Shown: positions 1-11,497 of the stretch, one piece after another
Position numbering within the stretch: the first letter of the stretch is position 1
How the letters are laid out: every line of letters begins with the position of its first letter
NCBI RefSeq assembly: GCF_041435095.1
Contig: NZ_CP108025.1
Location: forward strand, 5,642,001-5,706,000
Direction of reading: 5' to 3'
Length of the DNA: 64,000 nucleotides
Origin: Kitasatospora sp. NBC_00315
GTDB taxonomy: Bacteria > Actinomycetota > Actinomycetes > Streptomycetales > Streptomycetaceae
The notes under the pieces: generated by a model
What the model saw: the letters and a program-made list of their open reading frames with translations, nothing else
Databases searched by the model: none
What the model was told of the DNA's origin: nothing
Position numbers and translations under genes: made by a program

Positions 1-1218
1 TCCCGGGAGGTCAACCTGGCGCTGCCGGCCGGCCTGGCGATCAGCTCCACCGCCCCGTACAAGTGGCGCGATCGCGGCATGGTGCCGCGGGCCCCGCACG
101 ACCAGACCGTCTGCGAGGTGCTCAGCCGCACCCTGGGCATCGCCGTCACCTACGAACAGCTCTGGGGCCGGATGGGAGGCAACCGGGGTGCCAAGATCCT
201 CTCCCCGCGCCTGCTGACCGACCCCTGGACCGCCGACACCGCGCAGACCGCGCTGCACGAGGCGGGCACCGACGCGGGCCCCGTCCGCCTCACCGACCTC
301 TTCCGCGGCGCCGAACTCGAACAGGCCACCGGGCACTGGGCGTCGCCGCCGCCCGCCGTCACCGGCGGCGAGGGCGCCCTGCGGATCGCCCCCGAGCAGC
401 TCGCCGACCTCCGGCGCTCCCACGACGGCAAGCGCCGGCTCGAACGGGCCTGCGGCGGCGGGCTGGTCCTCGACCCCGCCAAGGCCGAGCTTGCGATGGT
501 CGGCAAGCTGCTCGAACTCGGCTCGTACGGGGAGCCGTTGGGACGTGAGCTGTACGCCGCCGCGGCCAGGCTCGCCCGGCTGGTCGGCTGGGCCAACTAC
601 GACATGGGCAACGACGCCGCCGCGCAACGCGCCTTCGTGGCCGCCCTGCGCGCCGCGCACGTCTGTGGCGATCCTCGGCTCGGGGTGAGCGTGGTCGGCT
701 GTCTCGCGGTGCAGGCCACCCAGACCTCCGGCGGGCGTGGACTCGACGCGGTGGCGATGCTCTCGGGTGCGCTGCTGGCCGCCGGCGACGTCCTGACGCC
801 GCGCGAGCGGGCCCTCCAGCTCGGGCGGATCGCCCGGGCGTACGGCCGCAAGGGCGAGCGCAGCGGCGTCGAGGAGGCCGCGGCGCGCGCGGTCCGGGCG
901 CTGGAGGGCGAGCCGGACAGCCGTCAGGAGCGGGCCGACCTGGACGGCATGGTGGGGGAGGGCTATCTCTTCCTCGACGAGCACGAGCGCGCCCGGGCGC
1001 TGCTGTCCGGCGCGGTCGGCGTCCTGGGGCCGGCCCGCGCCCGGGCCAAGGCCCTGCTGATGGTCCGGCTGGCCGACTCCTACCGGCGGACGGGCGACCG
1101 GGCCTCGGCCGCCCGCAGCGCCGACGAGGCCAGGCGGCTGGCCGCCGGCATGCAGTCGGCCCGGGTCGCCCGGGCGCTGCGCGACTTCGACGCGGCGGCC
1201 AGGACGGGCCTCGGGTAG
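1..1218 (+). CDS. NsdA-like regulatory protein with tetratricopeptide-type C-terminus, 5' end outside window
   Basis: The reading frame is open from base 1, so the gene starts before the window; at least 405 codons are present. The first visible residues (REVNLALPAG, then YKWRDRG and VPRAPHDQ) have the look of the helix-turn-helix-like segment of a large Streptomyces family of regulators that includes NsdA. It is followed by a long alpha-helical, Ala/Leu/Arg-rich region (roughly the last 250 residues) with repeated helix pairs of tetratricopeptide character (for example AAARLARLVGWANYDMG and ALLMVRLADSYRRTGDR). The likely role is a cytoplasmic regulator of development or antibiotic production, inferred from family resemblance only. 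It lies just upstream of the leuS leader on the same strand, but the leuS leader has its own promoter-like element. Confidence 0.7.
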   Translation, partial: SREVNLALPAGLAISSTAPYKWRDRGMVPRAPHDQTVCEVLSRTLGIAVTYEQLWGRMGGNRGAKILSPRLLTDPWTADTAQTALHEAGTDAGPVRLTDLFRGAELEQATGHWASPPPAVTGGEGALRIAPEQLADLRRSHDGKRRLERACGGGLVLDPAKAELAMVGKLLELGSYGEPLGRELYAAAARLARLVGWANYDMGNDAAAQRAFVAALRAAHVCGDPRLGVSVVGCLAVQATQTSGGRGLDAVAMLSGALLAAGDVLTPRERALQLGRIARAYGRKGERSGVEEAAARAVRALEGEPDSRQERADLDGMVGEGYLFLDEHERARALLSGAVGVLGPARARAKALLMVRLADSYRRTGDRASAARSADEARRLAAGMQSARVARALRDFDAAARTGLG

Positions 1219-1331
1219 GCGGTCGGGCGGGCCTGGCCGGCCCTCCGTTCGAGGCGTCCGGCCGGCTCCGCGGCGGGCCGGGGCGCGGCCCCGCCCGTGG
1301 AACGGGAGCGAGGGCGCTCGTGGGCTTGCGG

Positions 1332-1337
1332 TACCCT
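1332..1337 (+). promoter_or_regulatory. Candidate -10 element of leuS leader transcript
   Basis: TACCCT lies 6 bases before the ATG of the leader peptide at 1344, so transcription would start at or within a base or two of that ATG and the leader peptide would be translated from a leaderless mRNA. No good -35 match is visible 16-18 bases upstream, so this is a weak call supported mainly by the same arrangement in front of the leuA leader. Confidence 0.35.
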
Positions 1338-1343
1338 GAGCCC

Positions 1344-1382
1344 ATGCGAACCGCGCGCCTGCTCCTTAGCCGGCCGCGCTGA
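1344..1382 (+). CDS. leuS leader peptide (12 aa, three consecutive Leu codons)
   Basis: The short frame reads MRTARLLLSRPR followed by TGA. It contains three adjacent leucine codons (CTG CTC CTT), the last being a codon that is rare in this GC-rich genome, followed by AGC. The same CTT-AGC junction after three Leu codons occurs in the leuA leader at 43632. A U-tailed terminator hairpin follows 44 bases downstream, and leuS begins about 160 bases after the peptide. This is the layout of ribosome-mediated attenuation: slow decoding of Leu codons when charged tRNA-Leu is scarce would change folding of the downstream RNA. There is no Shine-Dalgarno sequence, which fits leaderless translation. Function is inferred; the peptide itself needs no activity. 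Confidence 0.6.
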   Translation: MRTARLLLSRPR

Positions 1383-1426
1383 CAAGAACCGGCCGTGCTC
1401 GGAAGGCGCCGGAGTCGGCGTGGCGT

Positions 1427-1454
1427 CCCCTCCTGCGAGGGGCTTTTTTGTTTT
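1427..1454 (+). terminator. Attenuator-type intrinsic terminator in leuS leader
   Basis: A perfect 6-bp stem CCCCTC / GAGGGG (1427-1432 with 1437-1442) closes a CTGC loop and is followed directly by CTTTTTTGTTTT. A T-run of this kind is very rare in such GC-rich DNA, and it lies between the leader peptide and leuS rather than after a gene, so it most likely works as a conditional terminator. Upstream, two copies of the self-complementary CGGCCG (1371-1376, inside the leader codons, and 1390-1395) could pair with each other, giving alternative folds. No T-box consensus is seen. Confidence 0.65.
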
Positions 1455-1540
1455 CCGGCGCTGTTCAGCCGGATCCAGCCGGACCGCCGACGGACTTCTC
1501 CGCCGGTTCGCACTCTGACACCGATGGAGCCTGAAGGACC

Positions 1541-4468
<2,928 letters not shown>

Positions 4469-4481
4469 CCGCAGGGCAACT

Positions 4482-4522
4482 CCGGGGCCGGGCCACGCCG
4501 TTGCGGCGGGGTCCGGCCCCGG
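4482..4522 (+). terminator. Hairpin terminator after leuS
   Basis: CCGGGGCCGG (4482-4491) is followed by its exact reverse complement CCGGCCCCGG (4513-4522), 14 bases after the leuS stop. The 21-base loop contains a second small hairpin (CGCCG ttg CGGCG). There is no U-tract, as is usual for Streptomyces terminators. Confidence 0.6.
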
Positions 4523-4911
4523 TGCCGTCGGCCCCGGCCAGTTCTGCTCGGCTCGGCTCGGCCCGGGCCTGCTGGGCCCGGGCCTGCTGGGGTCTGCTCG
4601 GCCCGGGGCCGTCCGAGCCGGGGCCGTCCGGGCGCGGGGGAGCCCGTCTCGGACGTGGGACGGTCCGCGGCGCCGTCCGTGGTGCGGTGGGGCACACCGG
4701 CCGCCCGGGTGCCGGGTCCTGTGAGGGTGATCCCCGATCTGTCCCTGATCTCGGCCCCGGTGTCCGGTTTGACCCGGCCGCCGGCCGGTCGGGGCGGCTA
4801 CGGTGGAATCCTCGGCGACTGCGGTCCGGCCCGTGCACCCGTACGGTGCGGCCCGCGCCACGCGGTCCGGCGCGCCCGGTCCGGTGTACCCGCTCCGGTG
4901 GAAGGTGGCTC
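4523..4911. other. Low-complexity intergenic region without a gene
   Basis: About 390 bases of extremely GC-rich, low-complexity sequence. The first half (4545-4640) is made of degenerate copies of GGGCCCGGGCCTGCTG- and CCGGGGCCGTCCG-like units. Frames that stay open here are by-products of composition and lack start signals. A TTGACC at 4769-4774 resembles a -35 box, but no -10 box lies at the right distance. I see no gene in it. Confidence 0.6.
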
Positions 4912-4914
4912 GTG

Positions 4915-5670
4915 ATGGACGCACTCGGAGTGCTGCTGGCCCTGGTGCTGCTGTTCGGCCTCGGGCTGCTGACCCTGGCGGTGGTCGGCACGGTCAAGGC
5001 CGCGAAGGCGGTGGCGGTGAAGGTCGAGCGGCACGAGGCCAACGCCAGACGGGCCGTGGAGAACGTCACCCTGAAGGCGAAGACGTACACCAGGCCCGGC
5101 GCCCAGGGGAGGATCTCGGCCACCCGGCTCGCCCTGCGCTCCTCGCTCGACGGCACCCGCCAGGTCCTGGAGGGCGCTGTCGCCGAGGACGGCCAGCTGA
5201 CGGAGTCCCTGCAACTGCTGGCCCGGCTCGACGTCCACGCGGCGGAGTTGGACGGCGAGCTGCGGACGCTGGAGCGAGAGCCGGACTCCGGGCGGATCGC
5301 GGCCAGACTGCCCGAACTGCGCGAGCGCGCCGACCGGATCACCCGCTCCGCCGAGACGATGCGCTGGGCGGCCCAGGACCGCATGCACCGCTTCGCCGAG
5401 GACGAACTGACCCGGCTGGGGCAGGAGTGCGAGAGCGAGGCGGGCGCGCTGCGGCACTGGGACTCCGCCGCTGCGCAGGGCGGTGGCGTGGACGCGGGCT
5501 CGACTGCGGCCGGGGTGACCGACCCGGCTCCGGCGGGGCAGGCACCGCGACCCGGGCTGACCTCCGGCGGCCGCCGGCCGGGCGCGGAGGAGGCACTCGG
5601 CCTCGCCGACCCGCTGGCCCGCCTCGCCCAGCGCCTGCGCAAGCCCTCGGCGGGACCTTCGGGAGGCTGA
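4915..5670 (+). CDS. Conserved hypothetical membrane-anchored coiled-coil protein
   Basis: A 251-residue protein of unknown function. Residues 3-24 form one hydrophobic membrane segment (ALGVLLALVLLFGLGLLTLAVV) with a very short N-terminal side, followed by a basic stretch (VKAAKAVAVKVERHE) and a long charged helical region to about residue 180 with heptad character (LDVHAAELDGELRTLEREP, LPELRERADRITRSAETM), so an anchored cytoplasmic coiled coil is likely. The C-terminal 60 residues are Gly/Pro/Ala-rich and disordered. The ATG at 4915 follows GGAAGGTGG (4900-4908). An in-frame GTG directly before the ATG is an alternative start. The gene sits in the leuS to degV interval on the same strand; the context gives no firm clue to its job. 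Confidence 0.8.
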   Translation: MDALGVLLALVLLFGLGLLTLAVVGTVKAAKAVAVKVERHEANARRAVENVTLKAKTYTRPGAQGRISATRLALRSSLDGTRQVLEGAVAEDGQLTESLQLLARLDVHAAELDGELRTLEREPDSGRIAARLPELRERADRITRSAETMRWAAQDRMHRFAEDELTRLGQECESEAGALRHWDSAAAQGGGVDAGSTAAGVTDPAPAGQAPRPGLTSGGRRPGAEEALGLADPLARLAQRLRKPSAGPSGG

Positions 5671-5767
5671 CCACCGCCCGCCCGCGGCCGCGCCCCCGGG
5701 GCGGGAGCGCACGTCATCGCGTGTCCGGCGCTGTCCTCGGGGCCGTACGGGGAGTAACCTCCGGCTC

Positions 5768-6613
5768 ATGCCCGCCGACCTCGCCATCGTCACCGACTCC
5801 ACGGCCTACCTGCCGCAGGACGCCGTCGACCGTCACGGGATCACCGTGGTGCCACTGAGCGTCGCGGTCGGCGACGAGGTGCTGGCGGACGGCGTGGAGA
5901 TCACCCCCAAGGAGCTTGCCGAGGCGCTGCGCGCCAAGCACCGGGTGACGACCTCCCGTCCCAACCCCGAGACCTTCGCCGCGGCGTATCGCGGCGCCGC
6001 CGAGGCCGGTGCCCGGGGTGTCGTCTCGGTGCACCTGTCGGGGGAGCTGTCCGGCACCTGCGAGGCCGCCCGGCTCGCCGCGGCCGAAGCGCCGATTCCG
6101 GTACGGGTGGTCGACAGCAGGCTGGTGGGCATGGCCCTCGGCTACAGCGTGCTGACGGCCGCGCGGAGTGCCGCCGACGGCCTGGGACTGGACGAGGTGG
6201 CCGCCGCCGCGGTGCGGCGGGCCGCGCACACCAGTGGCTTCTTCTACGTCGACACCCTCGAACACCTGCGCAGGGGCGGTCGGATCGGTGCGGCCCGGGC
6301 CCTGCTCGGCTCGGCGCTGGCGGTCAAGCCGCTGCTCCATCTCTCCGGTGGCAGGATCGAACCGCTGGAGAAGGTCCGCACGGCCTCCCGCGCGATCGCC
6401 AGGCTTGAGGAGATCGCCGTCGAGCGGGCCGGCGACCGCCGGGTCGACCTCACCGTCCACCATCTCGCCGCCGAGGACCGTGCCGAGCTCCTCGCCGAGC
6501 GCCTGCGCGAACGGATCCCCGGGCTGTGCGAGCTGTACGTCGGTGAGGTGGGCGCCGTGATCGGCGCCCACGTCGGTACGGGGCTGCTCGCGGTGGTGCT
6601 CTCACCCCGCTGA
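5768..6613 (+). CDS. DegV family fatty-acid-binding protein
   Basis: A 281-residue cytoplasmic protein of the DegV/FakB family, which binds a single fatty-acid molecule between two domains and in Firmicutes presents it to fatty-acid kinase. Visible signatures are the N-terminal IVTDSTAYLP (residues 7-16), TSRPNP (62-67), the VHLSGELSGT loop (88-97) that contacts the carboxylate in the family, and VDTLEHLRRGGRIG (161-174). Length is typical. In actinobacteria the family is widespread but its kinase partner is often absent, and none is seen here. It lies about 100 bases downstream of the coiled-coil protein and before comEA, on the same strand. Confidence 0.92.
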   Translation: MPADLAIVTDSTAYLPQDAVDRHGITVVPLSVAVGDEVLADGVEITPKELAEALRAKHRVTTSRPNPETFAAAYRGAAEAGARGVVSVHLSGELSGTCEAARLAAAEAPIPVRVVDSRLVGMALGYSVLTAARSAADGLGLDEVAAAAVRRAAHTSGFFYVDTLEHLRRGGRIGAARALLGSALAVKPLLHLSGGRIEPLEKVRTASRAIARLEEIAVERAGDRRVDLTVHHLAAEDRAELLAERLRERIPGLCELYVGEVGAVIGAHVGTGLLAVVLSPR

Positions 6614-6800
6614 CCCTGTGCGCTGCCGGACGGGGTCTCCGGCGGGTGCCCGGCAGTATGCCCGCTGTGCCGGGCCCGTGACGGCCGGCGGGGGCAGGTT
6701 CACTCCTGCGGGCGACCCCGGTTATCCACAGGCCGGACTTTTCCCCAGGCAATCGGTCGTCCTCCCACGGCCGCCGGTGCGGCCCGTACCGTCCTGCGCC

Positions 6801-7904
6801 ATGAGAACCCTGACACCGGGCGCTGCCCGCCGCCGTGCGACCACCGAGACCGTCCGGGAGCGGATGGCCACCCTGCTGGCCGCCGATCCCCCGGCACGGC
6901 CGCCCGCCGACGGGCACGACGCCGGCGGGCACGGGGGCGGCGGGCACGACGCCGATGGGCCCGGTGGCGGCGGGTTTGGCAGCGACGGGAACGACCGGGA
7001 CGGGTACCGCGTCGATGGCCACGGCAGCGACGGGCACGATCGCGACGGACGTTCCGACGAACCCGGTGGTGACGGCGGTCCTCCCGAGGAGAGCCTTGTC
7101 GGTACGCCCCTCGCGGAGTGGGATCCCGGCAGTTCCCTGCCTCCCGGGGGCCCGCCGCCGCCCGCCGCCGGAGCACGGCCGCACCAGCGGATCCACGAGC
7201 CCGACCACCGACCGCCGCGATCCGCGTTCACCTCCCTGCTGCGCCCGGCGCTCGCCCTCGACCGGCGGGCGGTGATGGGGCTCGCCGTCCTGCTCCTGCT
7301 CGCCGTCGCGTACGCGGTGCAGCACTTCTGGCTCGGCCGCCCGCAGCCGGTCCAGGTGCCGGTCGCCGCGGCATCGACGGCGAGGGCGGGGCCGGACGAG
7401 CCCGTCCCGGCCGGCCCGGAGAGCAGTGGCGCCGCAGGTCCGGAGACCAGTGGCGTCGCGGGCCCGGAGAGCACCGGTGCCGCCGTCGTCGTGGTGGACA
7501 TCGCGGGCCGGGTACGGATTCCCGGCCTGCGCGAACTCCCCGGCGGCTCCCGGGTCGCGGACGCGCTCCGGGCCGCCGGTGGCGCCCTTCCCGACACCGA
7601 CACCACGGCACTGAACCTGGCCCGCGTTCTGGCGGACGGGGAGCAGATCCTGGTCGGCGCGCCCGAGAGCGGGATCCCGCTCGCGCCGCCGGGCGCGGCG
7701 GGCCCGACGAGCGGGCCGGTCAGTCTCAACCGCGCGACCCCCGAACAGCTGGACGCCCTCCCCGGCGTCGGTCCCACCCTCGCCCGACGAATCATCACCT
7801 TCCGCCAGGCGCACGGCCCGTTCCGATCCCTGGACCAGCTCCGGCAGGTGAGCGGCATCGGTGAACGGACCTTGGCGGAGATGAAACCGCTGCTCACCCT
7901 CTGA
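6801..7904 (+). CDS. comEA: ComEA-like DNA-binding competence protein
   Basis: A 367-residue membrane protein related to the DNA receptor ComEA, which binds double-stranded DNA outside the membrane during uptake. It has a long cytoplasmic N-terminus, a transmembrane helix at about 157-175 (AVMGLAVLLLLAVAYAV), a linker with three GPE(S/T) repeats around 203-224, an SLBB-type domain (VVVVDIAGRVRIPGLRELPGG onward) and a C-terminal helix-hairpin-helix pair (SLNRATPEQLDALPGVGPTLARRI and LRQVSGIGERTLAEM) that contacts DNA. An unusual His/Gly/Asp-rich tract occupies residues 38-93. I chose the ATG at 6801 because the frame upstream is non-coding in character. comEC follows. Natural transformation is not established for streptomycetes, so a role in DNA uptake is inferred from the family. 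Confidence 0.9.
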   Translation: MRTLTPGAARRRATTETVRERMATLLAADPPARPPADGHDAGGHGGGGHDADGPGGGGFGSDGNDRDGYRVDGHGSDGHDRDGRSDEPGGDGGPPEESLVGTPLAEWDPGSSLPPGGPPPPAAGARPHQRIHEPDHRPPRSAFTSLLRPALALDRRAVMGLAVLLLLAVAYAVQHFWLGRPQPVQVPVAAASTARAGPDEPVPAGPESSGAAGPETSGVAGPESTGAAVVVVDIAGRVRIPGLRELPGGSRVADALRAAGGALPDTDTTALNLARVLADGEQILVGAPESGIPLAPPGAAGPTSGPVSLNRATPEQLDALPGVGPTLARRIITFRQAHGPFRSLDQLRQVSGIGERTLAEMKPLLTL

Positions 7905-8013
7905 ACCGCGCTCGGCGCTCCGACCCCTGCGGCCCGCACGGCCGGTCGGTGCCCGACCCACCGGGCCGCGGCCGCGCCACCAGGAGGTGACCCCATCACC
8001 GCGTACACCGTTC

Positions 8014-8115
8014 GACCAGGACCAGGACCAGGACCAGGGCCAGGGCCAGGACCAGGACCAGGACCAGGACCAGGACCAGGGCCAGGACCAGGACCAGGGC
8101 CAGGACCAGGGCCAG
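8014..8115. repeat. GRCCAG hexamer minisatellite, 17 copies
   Basis: Seventeen uninterrupted 6-base units, each GACCAG or GGCCAG (11 and 6 copies), lie immediately upstream of the called comEC start. In the comEC frame the array encodes a Pro-Gly dipeptide repeat, PG seventeen times; in the +1 frame it encodes Asp-Gln/Gly-Gln repeats. Because the unit is a multiple of three, changes in copy number would not shift the reading frame. Confidence 0.95.
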
Positions 8116-8126
8116 GGTCACGGCCG

Positions 8127-10862
8127 GTGAGCTCCGCCGGGCCCGGCGGAGCTCACCCGGGCGCCGCCGCCGATCTCCGTCTGCTGCTGCCCACCGTCGC
8201 GGCCTGGGCGGTCACCTCGCTGCTGCTCGGCCTCGGCCCGGCCCACCGCCAGGCATCGGTCGTCGCCGCCGGTGCCGCCACCGTGGCCGCCGCACTGCTG
8301 CTGGTCGGGCCCGGTCGGCGGCGGCGCACCGTGGTGACCCTGGCAGCCGTGCTCCTCACGGGCGCGGCGGCGGCCGCCGCCACGCTCCTGCACACCGCCG
8401 ACCTCCAGCGCGGCCCGCTGGTCGCACTCGCGCACGGTGGGCCGTCACCCGACAGCCCACCCGACAGCCCACCCGCACAGTTGTCCGCCGAGCCGCCCCG
8501 TGAGCGTGACGGCACCGACCCGCCCCGCCCGGGGGAGGCCGCCGCGTCGGCCCCTCCCCAGCTGCTGGTCGAGCTGGTCGTCGCGGGCGATCCCAAGGCC
8601 CGGATCTCGCGTGCCCGGGGGACGGCTCCCGGGCAGGCGCTGCTGACGGTCGCCGCCGTCGTCGAACGCGTCACCGTCCCCGAGGGGGTGCGGCCGGCGG
8701 CCACCACCCGGACCAGGACACCCGTCACCGTCATGGTGCGGGCCCAGGACGCCGCCCGGTGGCAGCCGCTGCTGCCCTCCACGCGGGTGGCCGCCGACGT
8801 CCTGGTCCTGCCGGCGGGGGAGGGCCGCGACGACAGCGCGGCCGTGCTGCTGGCCCACGGTCCGCCCCGGCCGATCGCGCCGCCGAGCCTTCCGCAACGC
8901 GTCGCCGGGGGCCTGCGGGCCGGGCTCCGCGCCGCCTGCGACGGGCTGCCCGCCGATGCCCGCGGCCTACTGCCCGGCCTCGTGGTGGGCGACACCTCCA
9001 GGCTGCCGGAGGACCTCGGAGAGGCCTTCCGGGCGACCGACCTCGCGCATCTCTGCGCCGTCAGCGGCGCCAACCTCGCCATCGTCCTGACCGTCCTGAT
9101 CGGCGCACCCGGCCGCGCGGGCACTGCGGAACGCGGCGGCCTCGCCGCTCGCCTGGGCCTCTCGCTGCGGACCACCGCGCTGCTGGGTACGGCCCTGACG
9201 CTGGCCTTCGTCACGGTCTGCCGCCCCGATCCCAGCGTCCTGCGGGCCGCCGCGACCGGACTGATCGGCCTGCTCGCCCTGGCCGCCGGCCGGCCACGTC
9301 ACGCTCTGCCGGCCCTCTCGGGCGCCGTCCTCGTGCTCGTCCTGCTCGATCCCTACCTCGCCCGCTCCTACGGCTTCCTGCTGTCCGTCCTGGCGACCAC
9401 CGGTCTGCTGGTCCTCGGGCCGCGCTGGGCGGCGGCGCTGCGCGCCCGGGGCTGCCCGGGCCACCTCGCCGCGGCGCTGGCCGCGGCCGGCGCGGCCCAG
9501 GTGCTCTGCGCGCCGGCCACCGTCCTGCTGGCACCCCGGGTCAGCCTGGTCGCGGTGCCCTGCAACCTACTGGCCGAACTGGCCGTCGCCCCGGCCACCC
9601 TGCTGGGATTCGCCGCGCTCCTCGTCGCACCGGTGTCGGGCGCGCTCGCACACCTGCCCGCCGAGCTCGCCGCCCTCCCGGCCGGCTGGCTGGCGGCGGT
9701 CGCCAGGCACGGCGCGGCCCTGCCCGGCGCCGAGCTGTCCTGGCCGGGCGGCCCGGTCGGAGCGGGGGTGCTCGCCATCGCCACGGTGGCCGCGTGCCTG
9801 GCAGTGCCGCTCCTGCTGCCACCACCGTCACGCCCCGCCGACCCGGGCGGTGGCCGGCCGACGGGCAGGGGCCGCTCCGGTCGGCTCCGGGCCCTCGTGG
9901 CGGTTGCGCTGGCCTGTGCGCTGCTGGTGATCCTTCTGCGGCCACCGTCCCTCGCCAGGATCGCGACCGGTTGGCCGCCTCCCGGATGGCGGCTCGCCAT
10001 GTGCGACATCGGCCAGGGCGACATGCTGGTCCTGCCGATCCTCCCCGCCGTCCACCCGGACGCCGCCGTTCCCGACAGCGCGGTGGTGATCGACGCCGGT
10101 CCGGATCCGGACAGCGCGGACAGCTGCCTGCGCAGTCTCGGCATCACCAGGGTCGCCCTGTTGCTCCTGACGCATTTTCACGCCGACCACGTCGAGGGCG
10201 TCCCCGGTGTGCTGCGCGGGCGCGAGGTCGGAGCCGTCGAGGGCACCACGCTGGACGAACCGGCCGCCGAGGCGGCGCGCGTGCGGCGCTGGGCGGCGGC
10301 CGCCGGTGTCCCGCTGCTGCGGGCCGCCCGGGGCGAACACCGTACGGCGGGGCCACTGCTCTCCTGGGACGTGCTCTGGCCCGACGCGGCTCCCGGCGGC
10401 CCTGCGGGCACGGGCCTGGCCGCTCCCGGGGCGCCGGGGCCGAACAACGCCAGTGTCGCCCTGCTCGCCACCGTCGGTGCCCCGGGTGGCGCGCCGGGTA
10501 CCGCTGCCGGACGGCCGCTGCGCGTCGCCCTGCTGGGAGACCTGGAACCACCGGCCCAGGCCGTTCTGCTCGGCCGTCTCGCGGCCGCCCGGGTGGACGT
10601 CCTCAAGGTGGCCCACCACGGATCCGCCCACCAGGACTGGGATCTCACCGCCGCGCTGCACCCCCGGCTCGCCCTGATCTCCTGCGGCCGGGACAACCCG
10701 TACGGTCACCCGGCGCCCCGTACGGTCGACCGGCTCCGGGCGCTCGGTGCGACCGTCCTGCGCACGGACCAACAGGGTGACATCGCCGTCCTGGGCGACA
10801 CCCCCGACGCCCTCGGCGCGGCCACCCATCCGCACGACCGACCCGAGGGCCGGCGCCGATGA
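8127..10862 (+). CDS. comEC: ComEC/Rec2 family DNA-uptake channel protein
   Basis: A large polytopic membrane protein of the ComEC/Rec2 family, the putative inner-membrane channel for single-stranded DNA. The 911 residues carry N-terminal membrane helices, a periplasmic-type DUF4131 region, the competence core with LAHLCAVSGANLAIV (about 304-318) and many helices, then a C-terminal metallo-beta-lactamase domain with HFHADH at 683-688, a GD-L-E motif and AHHGS that complete a metal site. The start is uncertain: the annotated GTG at 8127 has no clear ribosome site. The frame stays open upstream through a PG-encoding repeat to a perfect AGGAGGTGA (7982-7990) whose spacing points to a non-standard ATC codon at 7995. 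It follows comEA. Confidence 0.92.
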   Translation: MSSAGPGGAHPGAAADLRLLLPTVAAWAVTSLLLGLGPAHRQASVVAAGAATVAAALLLVGPGRRRRTVVTLAAVLLTGAAAAAATLLHTADLQRGPLVALAHGGPSPDSPPDSPPAQLSAEPPRERDGTDPPRPGEAAASAPPQLLVELVVAGDPKARISRARGTAPGQALLTVAAVVERVTVPEGVRPAATTRTRTPVTVMVRAQDAARWQPLLPSTRVAADVLVLPAGEGRDDSAAVLLAHGPPRPIAPPSLPQRVAGGLRAGLRAACDGLPADARGLLPGLVVGDTSRLPEDLGEAFRATDLAHLCAVSGANLAIVLTVLIGAPGRAGTAERGGLAARLGLSLRTTALLGTALTLAFVTVCRPDPSVLRAAATGLIGLLALAAGRPRHALPALSGAVLVLVLLDPYLARSYGFLLSVLATTGLLVLGPRWAAALRARGCPGHLAAALAAAGAAQVLCAPATVLLAPRVSLVAVPCNLLAELAVAPATLLGFAALLVAPVSGALAHLPAELAALPAGWLAAVARHGAALPGAELSWPGGPVGAGVLAIATVAACLAVPLLLPPPSRPADPGGGRPTGRGRSGRLRALVAVALACALLVILLRPPSLARIATGWPPPGWRLAMCDIGQGDMLVLPILPAVHPDAAVPDSAVVIDAGPDPDSADSCLRSLGITRVALLLLTHFHADHVEGVPGVLRGREVGAVEGTTLDEPAAEAARVRRWAAAAGVPLLRAARGEHRTAGPLLSWDVLWPDAAPGGPAGTGLAAPGAPGPNNASVALLATVGAPGGAPGTAAGRPLRVALLGDLEPPAQAVLLGRLAAARVDVLKVAHHGSAHQDWDLTAALHPRLALISCGRDNPYGHPAPRTVDRLRALGATVLRTDQQGDIAVLGDTPDALGAATHPHDRPEGRRR

Positions 10863-10987
10863 CGGCCCGCCGCCTCAGCCAGCGATCGCCGCCCCGCAGG
10901 AGGCCCGCCCCGCAGGACCCGCCCCCACCGGCGACACCGTCCCCTGGGGCCGCCGCCGCCCCCGTCCCCCCGTCGTCGGCGCGCGCC

Positions 10988-11266
10988 CTACCCCTCCTCG
11001 CGCCAGCCCTCGTACTCGGACGCGAGGGCTTCCAGCTCGGCGAGCAGCTCCGCCGTCCATCCCGCCTCCGGCGGCTCCACGACCACCAGCCACTGCGCGT
11101 CCTCCGCGTCGTCCTCCCCGGCGAGCGCGTCCCGGACGACCTCGGGCTCGGTCAGACCCGCCCGGCGCAGGGTCAGCTCCCGCGCCGCCTCCTGCGCGGC
11201 GTCGCGGTCGGGCAGGACGAGGAGCTGTCGCGCGTGGAGGTCCTGGACGTCGTGGTTCTCGTTCAC
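10988..11266 (-). CDS. Small conserved acidic hypothetical protein
   Basis: A 92-residue acidic soluble protein on the minus strand between comEC and holA, which are on the plus strand. It starts at a GTG (11264-11266 complement) with GGGAGAA upstream, and ends in an acidic, aromatic C-terminus (SEYEGWREEG). The middle reads as an alpha/beta fold (LLVLPDRDAAQEAARELTLRRA, QWLVVVEPPEAG). No known enzymatic motif is visible. The good ribosome site, normal amino-acid composition and position suggest a real gene; function is unknown. Confidence 0.65.
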   Translation of the reverse strand: MNENHDVQDLHARQLLVLPDRDAAQEAARELTLRRAGLTEPEVVRDALAGEDDAEDAQWLVVVEPPEAGWTAELLAELEALASEYEGWREEG

Positions 11267-11497
11267 GGCGCCATTCTCCCGTCCCGGTGCGGCTCTCCCG
11301 CCCGGGGCCCCGTACCTGCCCGCCCGACCCCCGCCCGATCCCCGCCCGATCCCCGCTCGGCCGCGCCCGCTCCCAGCGCTCCGGCTCCGGCCCGTCCTGC
11401 CCGATACCTGCCCTACCTGCCCTGCCTGCTCTGCCCGGCGCGGCCCGGGTGCAGCGCCGCGCCGGGGTGTCGGGCCCCCGTGGGATGCTGGTACGCG

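Noticed and set aside
1383-1540. T-box riboswitch in front of leuS
   Set aside because: No T-box consensus, and the leader is too short for a canonical stem I. The leucine-codon peptide explains the layout better.
4769-4804. TTGACC and TACGGT as a promoter of the coiled-coil gene
   Set aside because: The spacing of 24 bases is too long for a housekeeping promoter.
6722-6730. TTATCCACA, a perfect DnaA-box sequence upstream of comEA, as a sign of a replication origin
   Set aside because: Only one box is present, there is no AT-rich unwinding region, and the neighbouring genes are not dnaA/dnaN. It could at most be a single DnaA regulatory site.
8014-8115. CRISPR-like array
   Set aside because: It is a pure hexamer microsatellite with no spacers and no cas genes nearby.
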